Origin: Alistipes senegalensis
GTDB lineage: Bacteria > Pseudomonadota > Gammaproteobacteria > Burkholderiales > Burkholderiaceae_D
Reading direction: 5' to 3'
Assembly: GCA_023664945.1 (NCBI GenBank)
Contig: JAMPER010000004.1
Coordinates: 1 to 64,000, forward strand
Length of the DNA stretch: 64,000 bases
Shown here: in pieces, positions 22,201 through 31,509 of the stretch
Position numbering within the stretch: position 1 is the stretch's first letter
How the letters are laid out: each line of letters starts with the position of its first letter
Translations under genes and position numbers: made by a program
The notes under the pieces: model-generated
Told to the model about the DNA's origin: nothing
Seen by the model: only the letters and a program-made list of their open reading frames with translations
Database searches by the model: none

Positions 22201-22300
22201 GCTGCCCTCCTGCACAGAAAATCAGGATGGCGATGGCTGAAAGAAGCTGGAAAGTTGGTAAGAAAGAATGGGGCTAAACAGCAATAAACGCTGTTTTTTG

Positions 22301-22371
22301 CTATCTCTCTATAATTGCGGTGTGCGGTGTGCGGTGTGCGGTGTGCGGCTCTCCGCCTTCAATTTTATCAT
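22301..22371. repeat. 7-bp tandem repeat with conserved flanks (copy 2, 4 units)
   Basis: Four perfect TGTGCGG units at 22321-22348. The 20-bp left flank (22301-22320) is identical to that at position 1, and the right flank to 22371 differs from copy 1 by one base. The element is in the same orientation as copy 1, between the acyltransferase start and the WecA/MraY-like gene. The rest of 22201-22616 has no gene. Confidence 0.9.
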
Positions 22372-22460
22372 GTTTTTTGGCTCTTAATAGCGTCTGCCTG
22401 TTATGTGCATCGGTCATGATTGACAGTAAACTTTCCTGCAGCTGGCAAGTAACAAAAACT

Positions 22461-22489
22461 TTGACAGTTTACCATTTTTTTGAAACAAT
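22461..22489 (+). promoter_or_regulatory. Possible sigma-70 promoter upstream of the initiating transferase
   Basis: A consensus -35 box TTGACA at 22461-22466 is followed after 17 bp by AACAAT (22484-22489), a mediocre -10. TTGACAGT also occurs at 22420-22427. Another candidate -10, TATACT, lies at 22584-22589 without a good -35. Any of these could drive the gene at 22617. Confidence 0.3.
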
Positions 22490-22616
22490 CCATAAGTCAA
22501 AATGATCTTGGCTCCGCCAGGCACTCCCTCTCCCAAATGGAAACAACAAGCCGCCTTGCCCGCAATAACGTCTGAAACAGCGTTATACTTAGGCCTTCCC
22601 GTTTTGCCACCCGCTC

Positions 22617-23719
22617 ATGTCCTATTTCGCTCTGTCTTTTCTTACCGCTTTCACCGTCACCCTGCTGCTGGTGCGCTTTCATCGGCTGCATGAAAAAGTC
22701 ACGCTCGATTACGACTTAAAAGGCGTGCAAAAATTCCATGCCCGCCCCGTGCCCCGCATCGGCAGCGTAGGCATCATGGCCGCTATGCTGGCCACAGCCA
22801 GCTACCTCTTCCTTTCCGGCAATCCGGATGCCCCCCGGTTTTCGCAGCTCCTCCTGGTATCCCTGCCCGCCTTTCTCGGCGGCATCGTGGAAGACTGCAC
22901 CAAAAAAGTCCCGTCCCTCGTCCGCCTCTTCCTCACCATGCTGGCGGCAACATTGAGCTTCTTCTGGCTGGATGCCGGCATCTTCCGGCTGGACATCCCG
23001 CTTGTGGACACCGTCATACTCCTTTCCGCCATCTCCCTGCCATTTACCGCCATTGCCGTGGGCGGCATCGCCAACGCCATCAACATCGTGGACGGCTACA
23101 ACGGCCTGGCAGGCATGGTCGCCATTATCATGCTCGCCGCCCTGGGCTATGTCGGCTTCCTGGCAGGCGATACCCTCATCTGGCGCACCGCCTTTGCCCT
23201 GGCAGGCGCCATCCTGGGCTTCTTCCTCTGGAACTACCCCCGAGGCCTCATCTTCCTGGGTGATGGCGGGGCCTATTTCATCGGCTTCATCCTGGCCGAA
23301 CTTTCCGTCCTGCTGGTCGCCCGAAACCCGGCTGTTTCCCCCTGGTTCCCCCTGCTTGTCCTTATTTACCCCACCTTTGAAACCATCTTTTCCATCTACC
23401 GCCGCACCATTTTGAAGGGGGGGCAGCCGATATACCGGATGCCGCGCACCTTCACCAGCTCATCTACAAAAGGCTGGTACGCTGGGCCGTTGGCAGCCGC
23501 CTGCCCAAAGAAAAAACCGCCAGAAACAGCATGACCTCCCCCTACCTCTGGTTCCTCTGCTCCCTTTCCGTCATCCCCGCCACACTCTTCTGGCAGCATA
23601 CCCTCCTCCTGCAAGGGTGCATCGGCATCGTCATCGTCCTGTATGTCGTGCTGTACCGCCGTCTCCTGCACTTCAACGCCCCGCGCTGGCTCATCATCAA
23701 AAAACAACGCAAGGAATAA
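22617..23719 (+). pseudogene. WecA/MraY-family glycosyl-1-phosphate transferase, frameshifted in a G tract
   Basis: Polytopic enzyme that would move a sugar-1-phosphate onto undecaprenyl phosphate to start a lipid-linked glycan. The N-terminal ~265 residues are normal: HARPVPRIGSVGI, AINIVDGYNGLAGM with the DGxNGLAG signature, LIFLGDGGAYFIGF and FSIYRRTILKG. A run of seven G (23417-23423) then shifts the frame. In the next frame PDAAHLHQLIYKRLVRWAVG and a C-terminal membrane segment continue to 23719. Eight G would restore a protein of about 367 aa. The unshifted product ends at 23534 with an unrelated tail and lacks the conserved HLHQLIYKR segment. Phase switching, decay or a sequencing error are all possible. 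Confidence 0.87.
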
Positions 23720-23728
23720 CACCGCCTG

Positions 23729-24685
23729 ATGATCCCGATAGACGACACCCTCATAGACAACCTCATCTGGGAAGCCATCTCCGGCAGCCCTTCTGCGGGC
23801 GACTTCATCTGCTACCTCGTTCATGCCCCGGCAGGCGCAAAACACCGAAAAGAAGCAAAACAGCGCCTGGAAACGCTGGATGCGGAAAACAGCGTCCCCA
23901 AACATTATCCCCAGGCCATTGCCGCCATCCGCAAACACGCAGAAACCGGCGACGCCGCCGCGCTTTTCCACATGGGAAAAATCCATGCCTTGGGCATTGC
24001 CGTCCGGCGCAACCCCATCCAGGCCGCCGCCTGGTATGAAAAAGCCATGGCGGCAGGCGAACCCCGCGCCTTTGCCAACCTGGGCTGGTTTTACCAATCC
24101 GGCATGGGCGTAAAAAAAGACCCCGCCAAAGCCCTTGAGCTGCTCCTTGCCGGCGCATCAGGCGGCGTCATTTCCGCCCAGGCCGCCGCAGGCATGATGC
24201 TCGTAACAGGCGAAGGATGTCAGCCCGATGCGCAAAAAGGCATAACCCTGCTCGAAGAAGCCTTTGAAAAAGGCTACACCAACGCAGGCAACCACCTGGC
24301 CGACCTTTACCTTGCCGGGAAATACCTGCCAAAAGACAGCGAAAAAGGCCACCAATGGCTCTTCAACGTCGTTGGAAAGGGAGATAACCGGACTGCCGCC
24401 ATCCTGGGGCATTACCTGGTGGCAGGCACCCACGGCAAAACCGATAAGGAAAAAGGGCTTGCCCTGCTGGAAAAAGCAGCCAACAACGGTTTTCTGCCGG
24501 CATACCTTTGGCTTGCCGCACTCTACAAAAACGGAAGCGGCGTCAAACAGGATCCTGATACAGCAAGAAAATGGTATGAAAAAGGCATTGCTGCCGGCAG
24601 CAAAGAATGCGAAACCGCGCTGGCACACCTGCTGGCAGAACACGCCCCCGGCTTCGTTTCGCCTGAAAATCCCCCGCTCCAGTAA
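23729..24685 (+). CDS. Sel1-like repeat protein
   Basis: The 318-aa protein has no signal peptide. From about residue 70 it consists of consecutive Sel1/TPR-like helical pairs of about 36 residues: AALFHMGKIHALGIAVRRNP, RAFANLGWFYQSGMGVKKDP, further diverged units, and PAYLWLAALYKNGSGVKQDP near the C terminus. Such repeats mediate protein-protein contacts; no catalytic motif is visible. It starts 9 bp after the frameshifted initiating transferase, so the two are probably co-transcribed. Its specific partner is unknown. Confidence 0.85.
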   Translation: MIPIDDTLIDNLIWEAISGSPSAGDFICYLVHAPAGAKHRKEAKQRLETLDAENSVPKHYPQAIAAIRKHAETGDAAALFHMGKIHALGIAVRRNPIQAAAWYEKAMAAGEPRAFANLGWFYQSGMGVKKDPAKALELLLAGASGGVISAQAAAGMMLVTGEGCQPDAQKGITLLEEAFEKGYTNAGNHLADLYLAGKYLPKDSEKGHQWLFNVVGKGDNRTAAILGHYLVAGTHGKTDKEKGLALLEKAANNGFLPAYLWLAALYKNGSGVKQDPDTARKWYEKGIAAGSKECETALAHLLAEHAPGFVSPENPPLQ

Positions 24686-24775
24686 CCCCGCAAAACAACG
24701 CTACGCTGCCCCGTGCCCCGGCCTGCCGCTTTTTTCCACCGGATGTACAATACCCTTTTTTGAAAGGAGCCCGCC

Positions 24776-25120
24776 ATGCAGGTACTCCGCCAATGCGTCA
24801 TCCTCTTTTCATGCCTGGCCGTCGGGGAAATCATCGTTGCCCTGACCGGCACCCTCTTCCCCTCATCCTTAATCGGCATGCTGCTTTTAACCTTCCTGCT
24901 CAAAACCGGCTGGGTCAAGCTGGAATGGGTACAAGGCATATCGGATTTTTTGCTCTCCTACTTCGGGCTCTTCTTCGTGCCCCCCGGCGTTGCGCTCATG
25001 CTCTACTTTGACCTCATCGCCGCCGAATGGCTGCCCATCACCGCCGCCACCCTCATCAGCACCCTGGTCGTCCTTGCCTGCACCGGCTGGACCTACCAGC
25101 TCTTCCGCCGCCGCTCATAA
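24776..25120 (+). CDS. lrgA: CidA/LrgA family membrane protein
   Basis: The 114-aa inner-membrane protein has four hydrophobic helices and the family signatures FPSSLIGMLLLTFLL and FVPPGVALM. CidA/LrgA proteins act as holin-like regulators of murein hydrolase export or of small-metabolite transport together with an LrgB partner. A strong AAAGGAG ribosome site precedes the ATG. lrgB follows 8 bp downstream, the usual two-gene arrangement (E. coli yohJK). Which physiological role applies here cannot be told from sequence. Confidence 0.92.
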   Translation: MQVLRQCVILFSCLAVGEIIVALTGTLFPSSLIGMLLLTFLLKTGWVKLEWVQGISDFLLSYFGLFFVPPGVALMLYFDLIAAEWLPITAATLISTLVVLACTGWTYQLFRRRS

Positions 25121-25128
25121 GCCACGCC

Positions 25129-25818
25129 ATGCACAACGACATCCTGTACATCACCCTCACCATCGCCGTCTTCTGGGGCGCACAATGGCTGCAACACCGC
25201 CTGGGCTGGATCCTGTTAAATCCTGTCCTGCTCTCTGTCGCCCTGCTCATCCTCATCCTCAAAGCCGGGCACATCTCCTACGATGCCTACGAAGAAGGCG
25301 GCCGCTACATTGCCTTCTTCCTCAAACCAGCCATCGTGGCACTCGCCGTCCCGCTCTACCGGCAATTCGAGCAAATCAAAAAACAGGCCGTGCCCGTCAT
25401 GGCCTCCCAGCTCGTTGCCTGCATCACCGGCATAGTCGCCGCCGTGCTGATCGCGCAAACCCTGGGCGCACCGCCCGAAATCAGCCTCTCGCTCTCGCCA
25501 AAATCCGTCACCACCCCCATCGCCATGGAAGTCGCCCGCGTCCTGGGCGGCATCCCTGCCCTGACTGCCGTCATCGTCATCGTCACCGGCATCTTTGGCG
25601 CAGTCATCGGCACTGCCTTTTTAAAACTCATCCGGGTCCGCAGCCCCATTGCCCAGGGCCTGGCCATGGGCGCAGCCGCCCACGCCATGGGCACCGCGCA
25701 AGTCATGAAAAAAACACCCAAAATGGGCGCCTATGCCAGCGTCGGCCTCATCATCAACGGCATATTAACCGGGCTTCTCACCCCCTGGCTGCTGCAACTC
25801 ATTGCCCGCCTCGGCTGA
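25129..25818 (+). CDS. lrgB: LrgB family protein
   Basis: The 229-aa polytopic membrane protein is the partner of LrgA. The conserved LSPKSVTTPIAMEVARVLGG (about residues 120-140) and AAAHAMGTAQVM (about 180-190) identify the family; length equals E. coli YohK. The ATG at 25129 gives the usual N terminus; the frame is open further up inside lrgA, but that extension is polar and unrelated. It forms a two-gene operon with lrgA. The next gene is convergent. Confidence 0.93.
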   Translation: MHNDILYITLTIAVFWGAQWLQHRLGWILLNPVLLSVALLILILKAGHISYDAYEEGGRYIAFFLKPAIVALAVPLYRQFEQIKKQAVPVMASQLVACITGIVAAVLIAQTLGAPPEISLSLSPKSVTTPIAMEVARVLGGIPALTAVIVIVTGIFGAVIGTAFLKLIRVRSPIAQGLAMGAAAHAMGTAQVMKKTPKMGAYASVGLIINGILTGLLTPWLLQLIARLG

Positions 25819-25840
25819 CGGCGGACATCCCTGCCTGCCG

Positions 25841-26869
25841 TCAGCACGCCTGAAAGCGGATAAACCCGCCTTCTTCTGCCTCCAGCCGCACCACGCGATG
25901 CTGCCCTTCCAGATAATGCAAACAGGCAATCGCCTCCCCCATGGCAAACATCAGCTGATGCGCATTCATCTCGCCCCAGTTAAACAAATCCGGCAGCACC
26001 TCACAGGCCGTCAAAGGCTCTGCCAGCCGGGCAAGCAGCCTATCCGTCCGGCAGCGGTGGAAAGTTTCCAGCCAGTCCGCCCGGACAGCCGCACCCGTAA
26101 ACGGCCTGCCATGCGCAGGTAAAACAAGCACCTCCGGCGGCAGCGCCCGGTAGCGCCTTAACGCCATCAAATAATCCCGCAACGGATCATCCCGCGGCGT
26201 GGCCGGCATCACCGGCACATTGCTGGCAATCCCCGGCAGCAGCATATCCCCCGCAATCAGCACCCCAAGCGAGGCGCAATACAGCGAAACATGCTCCACC
26301 GCATGGCCGCGCCCCGTCATCACCTGCCATTCATGCCCGCCGATTAAAATCAGCTGATTATCCGCCAACCGGCAAAAATCCGGCGGCAAAGGAGAAACCC
26401 CCGCCCGGAAAATATCGCCCGCCTGCTTAAAGCGCGCCAGCCGCGCCGCATCCAGCCCGTGGCGGCAAAACAAATCCGCCAGCGCGCCGGCATGGTAATT
26501 TCCCGCTCCCGCTGAAAACGCCAGCGCCGTCAGGTATTCCCCCTGGCTCATCCAGAGCGCCGCACCCTCTTCCTCATAAAGCCAGCCCGCAAGACCAATA
26601 TGGTCCGGATGATGGTGCGTTGCCACCTGGCGCGTCAGCCGGTTTGCCCCCAGCCACTGCCGCCAGATCGCCCTGCCCGTCTTCCACGCCAGCCCTGTAT
26701 CTACCGCGCACCAGCCGTCCCCGTCCGCAACCAGCCACACATTCACATGGTCCAGCACCAGCGGCAAAGGCAGGCGCAGCCATAAAATTCCCGGCGCCAC
26801 CTCCACCGGGCAGCCAAACGCAGGCGGCGTTGCCCCAAACGGATAAACCAGCCCAGGCGTTGCACCCAT
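25841..26869 (-). CDS. Metallo-beta-lactamase-fold hydrolase
   Basis: The 342-aa cytoplasmic protein has the beta-lactamase-like fold. VDTGLAW (about 55) precedes the metal motif THHHPDHIG (about 84-92). TGRGHAVEHVSLYC holds the next His, LIAGDMLLP the bridging Asp, and LPAHGRPF the last His. A C-terminal winged-helix-like tail follows, as in LACTB2-like hydrolases. It resembles proteins that cleave thioesters such as hydroxyacyl-glutathione or small RNA ends, but the substrate is not evident. It starts 6 bp after the stop of cca on the same strand, so it is the distal gene of a slt-cca-hydrolase run. Confidence 0.85.
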   Translation of the reverse strand: MGATPGLVYPFGATPPAFGCPVEVAPGILWLRLPLPLVLDHVNVWLVADGDGWCAVDTGLAWKTGRAIWRQWLGANRLTRQVATHHHPDHIGLAGWLYEEEGAALWMSQGEYLTALAFSAGAGNYHAGALADLFCRHGLDAARLARFKQAGDIFRAGVSPLPPDFCRLADNQLILIGGHEWQVMTGRGHAVEHVSLYCASLGVLIAGDMLLPGIASNVPVMPATPRDDPLRDYLMALRRYRALPPEVLVLPAHGRPFTGAAVRADWLETFHRCRTDRLLARLAEPLTACEVLPDLFNWGEMNAHQLMFAMGEAIACLHYLEGQHRVVRLEAEEGGFIRFQAC

Positions 26870-26875
26870 CCGCCG

Positions 26876-28123
26876 TCACACCACAAAAGGCGCCGCCGTT
26901 GCCATCGCCTCGGAAACCGCGCCAACCCGCGTCCAGTGCAGCACACGGGGAATCTCCTCCACCTCCCCGCCCATCGACTGGATAATCGAAGCCGCATCCA
27001 CACTGGCCGCCGCATTCAGCACCCGCTGCCAGAACTCGCGCTGCGGATATGCAATATTTTCCTTGCTCACCGTCGCCGACTTGCGCCCCCGCAAATCGCA
27101 CTCCGCCGCGTCAATCACATAATTGAAACGCTCCGGCCGCCGGAAAGCATCGCAGCGCTCCAGCAGCATCACAATCGTGCGGGGCTGCAACTCATTACTG
27201 CGGCGGATATTGCCATGCTCCCGCGTCGTCATCACCGCAATATCGCGAAACATATTGGAAACCCGAAGGCGGCGGCAAATCGCATCTGTCAGCGGCACAC
27301 CCCGCTCCTCATGCCCGCGGTGGTGCGGCCACTGCTCCGGCGGCGTCGTCCCCTTGCCCAGGTCATGCAAAAGCACCGCAAACCGCACCGGCAGCGGATA
27401 CCCCCGCCGGGCAGAATAATCCAGCGCCAGCATCGCATGCGCCCCCGTATCAATCTCCGGATGATACTGCTCCGGCTGCGGCACCCCCCACAGCGCGTCA
27501 AGCTCCGGGAAAATCCGCGCCAGCGCGCCGCATTCCCGCATCACCATCAGCATCCGCGAAGGCTGGTTCTCCATCAGCCCCTGGGAAAGCTCCTGCCATA
27601 TCCGCTCCGGCACCAGCGCATCCACCTCCCCCGAGCGCACCATCTCCCTCATCAAATCCATCGTCTCCGGCGCTACCGTAAAATCCGGAAAACGCGCCGC
27701 AAACCGCGCCAGCCGCAAAATCCGCACCGGGTCTTCCGCAAAAGCCGGCGAAACATGCCGGAAAACCTGCTTTTCCAGGTCGGCACGGCCGCCAAACGGA
27801 TCAATCAGCTCCCCGTTGTCAGACAACGCCATCGCATTCATCGTCAAATCGCGGCGCGCCAGATCCTCTTTGAGCGTCACCTCCGGCGAAGCATGGAAAA
27901 CAAACCCCTTGTACCCCGGAGCCACCTTGCGCTCCGTCCTCGCCAGCGCATACTCCTCCTTCGTCACAGGATGCAGGAAAACCGGAAAATCCCGGCCCAC
28001 CGGCTGAAACCCCAAAGCCTGCATCTGCTCCACCGTTGCGCCCACCACCACATAATCCCGGTCATGCACCGGCCTGCCCAGCACCCCGTCGCGAACCGCA
28101 CCGCCAACCGTATAGATCTTCAT
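26876..28123 (-). CDS. cca: CCA tRNA nucleotidyltransferase / multifunctional Cca
   Basis: Adds or repairs the 3' CCA end of tRNAs. The 415-aa product (E. coli 412) starts MKIYTVGGAVRDGVLG, the nucleotidyltransferase Gly-rich motif, followed by RRDLTMNAMA and DPFGGRADLE of the class II head, then an HD domain (AVLLHDLGKGTTP, about 250-262) that in related enzymes gives phosphohydrolase and phosphodiesterase activity. An in-frame ATG 5 codons upstream lacks a ribosome site, while GGAAGAG precedes the ATG at 28123. It sits between slt and the metallo-beta-lactamase-fold gene. Confidence 0.95.
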   Translation of the reverse strand: MKIYTVGGAVRDGVLGRPVHDRDYVVVGATVEQMQALGFQPVGRDFPVFLHPVTKEEYALARTERKVAPGYKGFVFHASPEVTLKEDLARRDLTMNAMALSDNGELIDPFGGRADLEKQVFRHVSPAFAEDPVRILRLARFAARFPDFTVAPETMDLMREMVRSGEVDALVPERIWQELSQGLMENQPSRMLMVMRECGALARIFPELDALWGVPQPEQYHPEIDTGAHAMLALDYSARRGYPLPVRFAVLLHDLGKGTTPPEQWPHHRGHEERGVPLTDAICRRLRVSNMFRDIAVMTTREHGNIRRSNELQPRTIVMLLERCDAFRRPERFNYVIDAAECDLRGRKSATVSKENIAYPQREFWQRVLNAAASVDAASIIQSMGGEVEEIPRVLHWTRVGAVSEAMATAAPFVV

Positions 28124-28241
28124 ATCCGTCTCTTCCATTGCGTCACATAAGCCAAAGACAAAGACGCCCCGCCAACCCCGGCGCTTTCCCGCATCATATA
28201 CCCAAATCCGCCTTGCTGCCGGGCAACCCGGCCTTCTCCCC

Positions 28242-30167
28242 TCACGGCGGCGAAACCGCTCCCAGGCGCTGCTTCAGCGACTGGGGAGTCCCCGTTTCCA
28301 ACGCCGCATAATAAACCGCGTTGGACAACACCTTCTTGACATAATCCCGCGTTTCCGTAAACGGAATCGTCTCGGCAAACACCGCCCCCTCAACCGTTTC
28401 CGGCAACCGGGCGCGCCAGGCAAGCGGCCTGCGCGGCCCGGCGTTATAACCGGCCGTCGCCAGCACCTCGGAATAGTCCAACTGCTCCATCAGCATCCGC
28501 AGATAATTCGTGCCCAACAGCAGATTCGTCTCCATACTGTTAATCTCGGCAGGGCGGTAATCCGTCAGGCCAATCTTTTTTGCCACCAGCTTCGCCGTCG
28601 CCGGCATCAACTGCATCAACCCCGAAGCCCCCGCCTGGGAGCGCGCATTCATCACAAAACGCGATTCCTGGCGAATCAGCCCGTAAACCCATGCCATATC
28701 TATCCCCGCCTCCCCGGCAGCCGCTGCCAGATTATCGCGAAACGGCATCGGAAACCGCTGCCCAAAATTGAACAATTCCTTCGTCCTGTCAGAAGTATTC
28801 ACCATCCTGTCCAGCACCCCCTGCTGCCGGGCAAATTCAGCCGCTGCCAGCAGCTCCCGGTCATTCATGCCCCTTAACTGCCAGTTCCATTCCCGGCTTC
28901 CCTCAAAGCGCAGATTCAGGGCAAAAAACTTCAGCGCAAGCCCAAAACCCGGATTCGCCGCCATCTTTGCCACCTCGGCCTTATCCGGCCTGTCCATTGG
29001 CGGAATCACCGTCCGGCCGCCCAGCTCCTCGGCCGCCAGCTGCCCGTAAAAATGAAACTGCCCGGCAATTTCCCCGAAACAGCGCCTTGCCGGCTCCTCA
29101 TCCCCTGTTTCCCAAAAAACACGCCCCTTCCAGTAAACCCAGGCCGGATCACGCCTTATTCTCTCGGGCATCCCGTCAATCCAGCGGCCCAGCGCTTCCC
29201 AGTCATACGAGCGCAAAGCCGTCCTTGCCCGCCATTCCTGCGCATAAGCAGAAAGCGGCGCACCCTCGGCCTTCTTCCAAAAATCCAGCGCCTCCGGCGA
29301 AAGCGAAAGCGCAGCAGGAAGCGCCATCTGCGCCCAGGCCGCCTGCCGCTCCGGCAAAGAAAGCACCTCCCCGTTTTCCTCCAGAATAGCCGCCGCCTGC
29401 GCCAGGTCTTTTCTCGCCAACCTCCCCAGCGCCAGAATAAAAAGCTGCCGCGAAGTCATATCCTCGCCCGGCCCCCCGGCCAAAACCAGCGCCGGTTTAT
29501 CCAGTGCGCGCGCCGTCTCCTCAGGCAAAGCGCCAGCCAAAAAAGCCAGCCGCTTCACAGCCGCCGCCTGGCTGCCCTGCACCGCCGTCCTCGCCTGAAA
29601 CCACGCATCTTCCGCCGTAAACTGCCCGGTCCGCATCAACACCGCCACCAGCTCCTGGCAGGCTTCGCTGTTCTTTTTCGGCGTATCCAGCAACACCTTC
29701 GCCTCGCCTGCCACCTCCTCGCCCTTTAACGCGCGCGAAATCAGGTGATAACATTTCAGCTGAAAATCATCCTTTAACTGAAACAAGGGGTATTCCCGGT
29801 CAAACAGCGCCCATTCCCCCTTCTTCCCGAGCAAAAGCAGCCAGTCATTGCGCAGGCGGTCGGCAATGGCGCTGCCCCTGTAACGGGCAATAAACCGCAA
29901 TATTTCTGCCTCGCTTGCCTCCTCCAGGCGGGATTTCAGGCGATAATACGCCACATAGGACGGGGCAGGATAATCCGCCAGCAAAGCGGCAAGCCGCCCG
30001 GCTTCCTGGGCGTCCTGCTTGCGCGCGGCAGCCCGCAACTCCAGAAACAGCGTATCCTCTGCCGTTGTTGTGGAAAAATCCTGCGCGGCCTTCGCCGGTA
30101 ACAACAGCATCGCCCCGCAAACCAGCGCCAACCCGCCTTTTAAATATAGACAAAACACTTTAAACAC
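28242..30167 (-). CDS. slt: Soluble lytic murein transglycosylase Slt
   Basis: Periplasmic exolytic enzyme that cleaves the MurNAc-GlcNAc bond with formation of 1,6-anhydro-MurNAc. The 641-aa product (E. coli Slt70 645) has a signal peptide ending near PAKA-AQDF, a long alpha-superhelical ring (about 40-470) and a C-terminal lysozyme-like domain with GLIRQESRF (catalytic Glu), SGLMQLMPATA and ATAGYNAG. The start is probably GTG at 30167, behind GGGGCAAA, because it gives a proper signal peptide; the frame is open 70 codons higher but overlaps the divergent gene. It is divergent from the 5-formyl-THF cyclo-ligase with only 33 bp between starts. Confidence 0.94.
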   Translation of the reverse strand: MFKVFCLYLKGGLALVCGAMLLLPAKAAQDFSTTTAEDTLFLELRAAARKQDAQEAGRLAALLADYPAPSYVAYYRLKSRLEEASEAEILRFIARYRGSAIADRLRNDWLLLLGKKGEWALFDREYPLFQLKDDFQLKCYHLISRALKGEEVAGEAKVLLDTPKKNSEACQELVAVLMRTGQFTAEDAWFQARTAVQGSQAAAVKRLAFLAGALPEETARALDKPALVLAGGPGEDMTSRQLFILALGRLARKDLAQAAAILEENGEVLSLPERQAAWAQMALPAALSLSPEALDFWKKAEGAPLSAYAQEWRARTALRSYDWEALGRWIDGMPERIRRDPAWVYWKGRVFWETGDEEPARRCFGEIAGQFHFYGQLAAEELGGRTVIPPMDRPDKAEVAKMAANPGFGLALKFFALNLRFEGSREWNWQLRGMNDRELLAAAEFARQQGVLDRMVNTSDRTKELFNFGQRFPMPFRDNLAAAAGEAGIDMAWVYGLIRQESRFVMNARSQAGASGLMQLMPATAKLVAKKIGLTDYRPAEINSMETNLLLGTNYLRMLMEQLDYSEVLATAGYNAGPRRPLAWRARLPETVEGAVFAETIPFTETRDYVKKVLSNAVYYAALETGTPQSLKQRLGAVSPP

Positions 30168-30200
30168 TTTTTTGCCCCATTCAATGACCCGGATTTTGCC

Positions 30201-30800
30201 ATGAGTGTACCACCAGAAACCTGCCCGGACAGTGCCCTGCCGCCCGCCGAAACCGAACAAATCAAACCGGCATTGCGCCCGGCGCTGCTCGCCGCCCGCC
30301 GCGCCATTCCCGCCCCTCAAAAAACCCAATGGGACGAAGCCATCAGCCGGCATCTGCTGGCTTACCTTAAGAAACACCGCCTCGCTTCAGTCGGCGTTTA
30401 CATGCCCATCCGGGGCGAACCCAACCTCATGCCGCTTTACGAAACCCTAAACCGGCAAGGCGCCGCGCTCTCGCTGCCTGTCGTGCTGGACAAAGCCGCC
30501 CCCCTGCAATTTGCCGCCTGGCAGCCCGGCGAAAACATGGCAAAAGACAAAGCCGGCGTCGCCGTCCCCGAAACCTTGCGCCTTGCGCCCCGCCCGCAGG
30601 CCCTGCTCGTCCCCTGCCTGGGGTTCACCCCCGAAAAATTCAGGCTCGGCTACGGCGGCGGCTACTTCGACAGGACACTGACCGAACCGCCCCGCCCGCA
30701 CACCATCGGCATCGCCTACGCCTGCCTCAAAACCCGCTTTCCGGTCGAGCCGCACGACATCCCGCTAAACTGCATCATCACCGAAACCGGCATCATCTAA
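30201..30800 (+). CDS. 5-formyltetrahydrofolate cyclo-ligase
   Basis: ATP-dependent enzyme that returns 5-formyl-THF to the folate pool as 5,10-methenyl-THF. The 199-aa product has the family core: Arg/Lys-rich N terminus (LRPALLAARRAIP), VGVYMPIRGEPNL for substrate binding, LLVPCLGFTPEKFRLGYGGG and YFDRTL near residues 135-160. E. coli homologues are called FAU or YgfA. In many proteobacteria it follows the 6S RNA gene; no 6S-like RNA is evident in the 33 bp upstream. It is divergent from slt and convergent with dolP. Confidence 0.93.
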   Translation: MSVPPETCPDSALPPAETEQIKPALRPALLAARRAIPAPQKTQWDEAISRHLLAYLKKHRLASVGVYMPIRGEPNLMPLYETLNRQGAALSLPVVLDKAAPLQFAAWQPGENMAKDKAGVAVPETLRLAPRPQALLVPCLGFTPEKFRLGYGGGYFDRTLTEPPRPHTIGIAYACLKTRFPVEPHDIPLNCIITETGII

Positions 30801-30813
30801 ACCCGGACAGCAA

Positions 30814-31509
30814 TCAGCGGTAAGCCTCCGAATCCGCAAACGAATCCGCCCGCTCGGTCGTCTCGGCCGGCGCTTCCTGCGCCTTCATCCCGGCAAGCTC
30901 TTCCTCGCTGATATGCTCAAACACCTTCACCACCCGCCGCACGCCGGGCACACCGCTGGCAACGCTCGCGGCCAGATTGCCTTCCCGCTCAGTCACCCGT
31001 CCCATCAGGTAAACCACCCCCCGCTCCGTCACCGTTTTCAACGAATTGGCATACAGCCCCTGCGTATCCACAAAACTGGCTGAAACCTTGGCCGTAATCA
31101 TCGAATCATCCGAACGCGAGGCAAAACTGGAAGGCGGCGCAATCTCCAGCGCATTGACCACACTGCGCACATTCGGAATCTGCCCAACCTCGCTGGTCAC
31201 CCGGGTCCGCATCCCCTCATTGGGCACCTCGCCCGTTACCAGCGCAATCCGGTTAAAACTGGTCACACTCACATGGCCCTGCCCGCCCACAATGGCATCC
31301 GCCAGGGATTCTCCCTTAAAGCCAATCGTCCTGTCCTCCGTTTGTGTGCCAAATGTCCGCCTGTCTGTGGCCGCCACCGTCCCGGCCACGCCGCCGCCCA
31401 CCAGCATCGTCGGCACACAGGCCGAAAGCGTCAGCGCCATTGCCCCGCACAGCAGGCAGCCGCGAAAAAACGGTGCCAGGCGGCCTTTCCCCCTACCTTG
31501 CCTATTCAT
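30814..31509 (-). CDS. dolP: BON-domain outer-membrane lipoprotein (DolP/YraP-like)
   Basis: The 231-aa lipoprotein has a signal peptide with lipobox LSAC (Cys at about 31) and two BON domains (about 75-145 and 150-220), the second with VYLMGRVTEREG. In E. coli DolP supports outer-membrane integrity and the regulation of amidase activation at the septum. The C-terminal tail is extended and acidic (Glu/Ala-rich). GGAGGAGA before the ATG at 31509 fixes the start; an upstream in-frame alternative is rejected. It overlaps diaA by 8 bp, as in the conserved yraN-diaA-dolP order. Confidence 0.9.
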   Translation of the reverse strand: MNRQGRGKGRLAPFFRGCLLCGAMALTLSACVPTMLVGGGVAGTVAATDRRTFGTQTEDRTIGFKGESLADAIVGGQGHVSVTSFNRIALVTGEVPNEGMRTRVTSEVGQIPNVRSVVNALEIAPPSSFASRSDDSMITAKVSASFVDTQGLYANSLKTVTERGVVYLMGRVTEREGNLAASVASGVPGVRRVVKVFEHISEEELAGMKAQEAPAETTERADSFADSEAYR

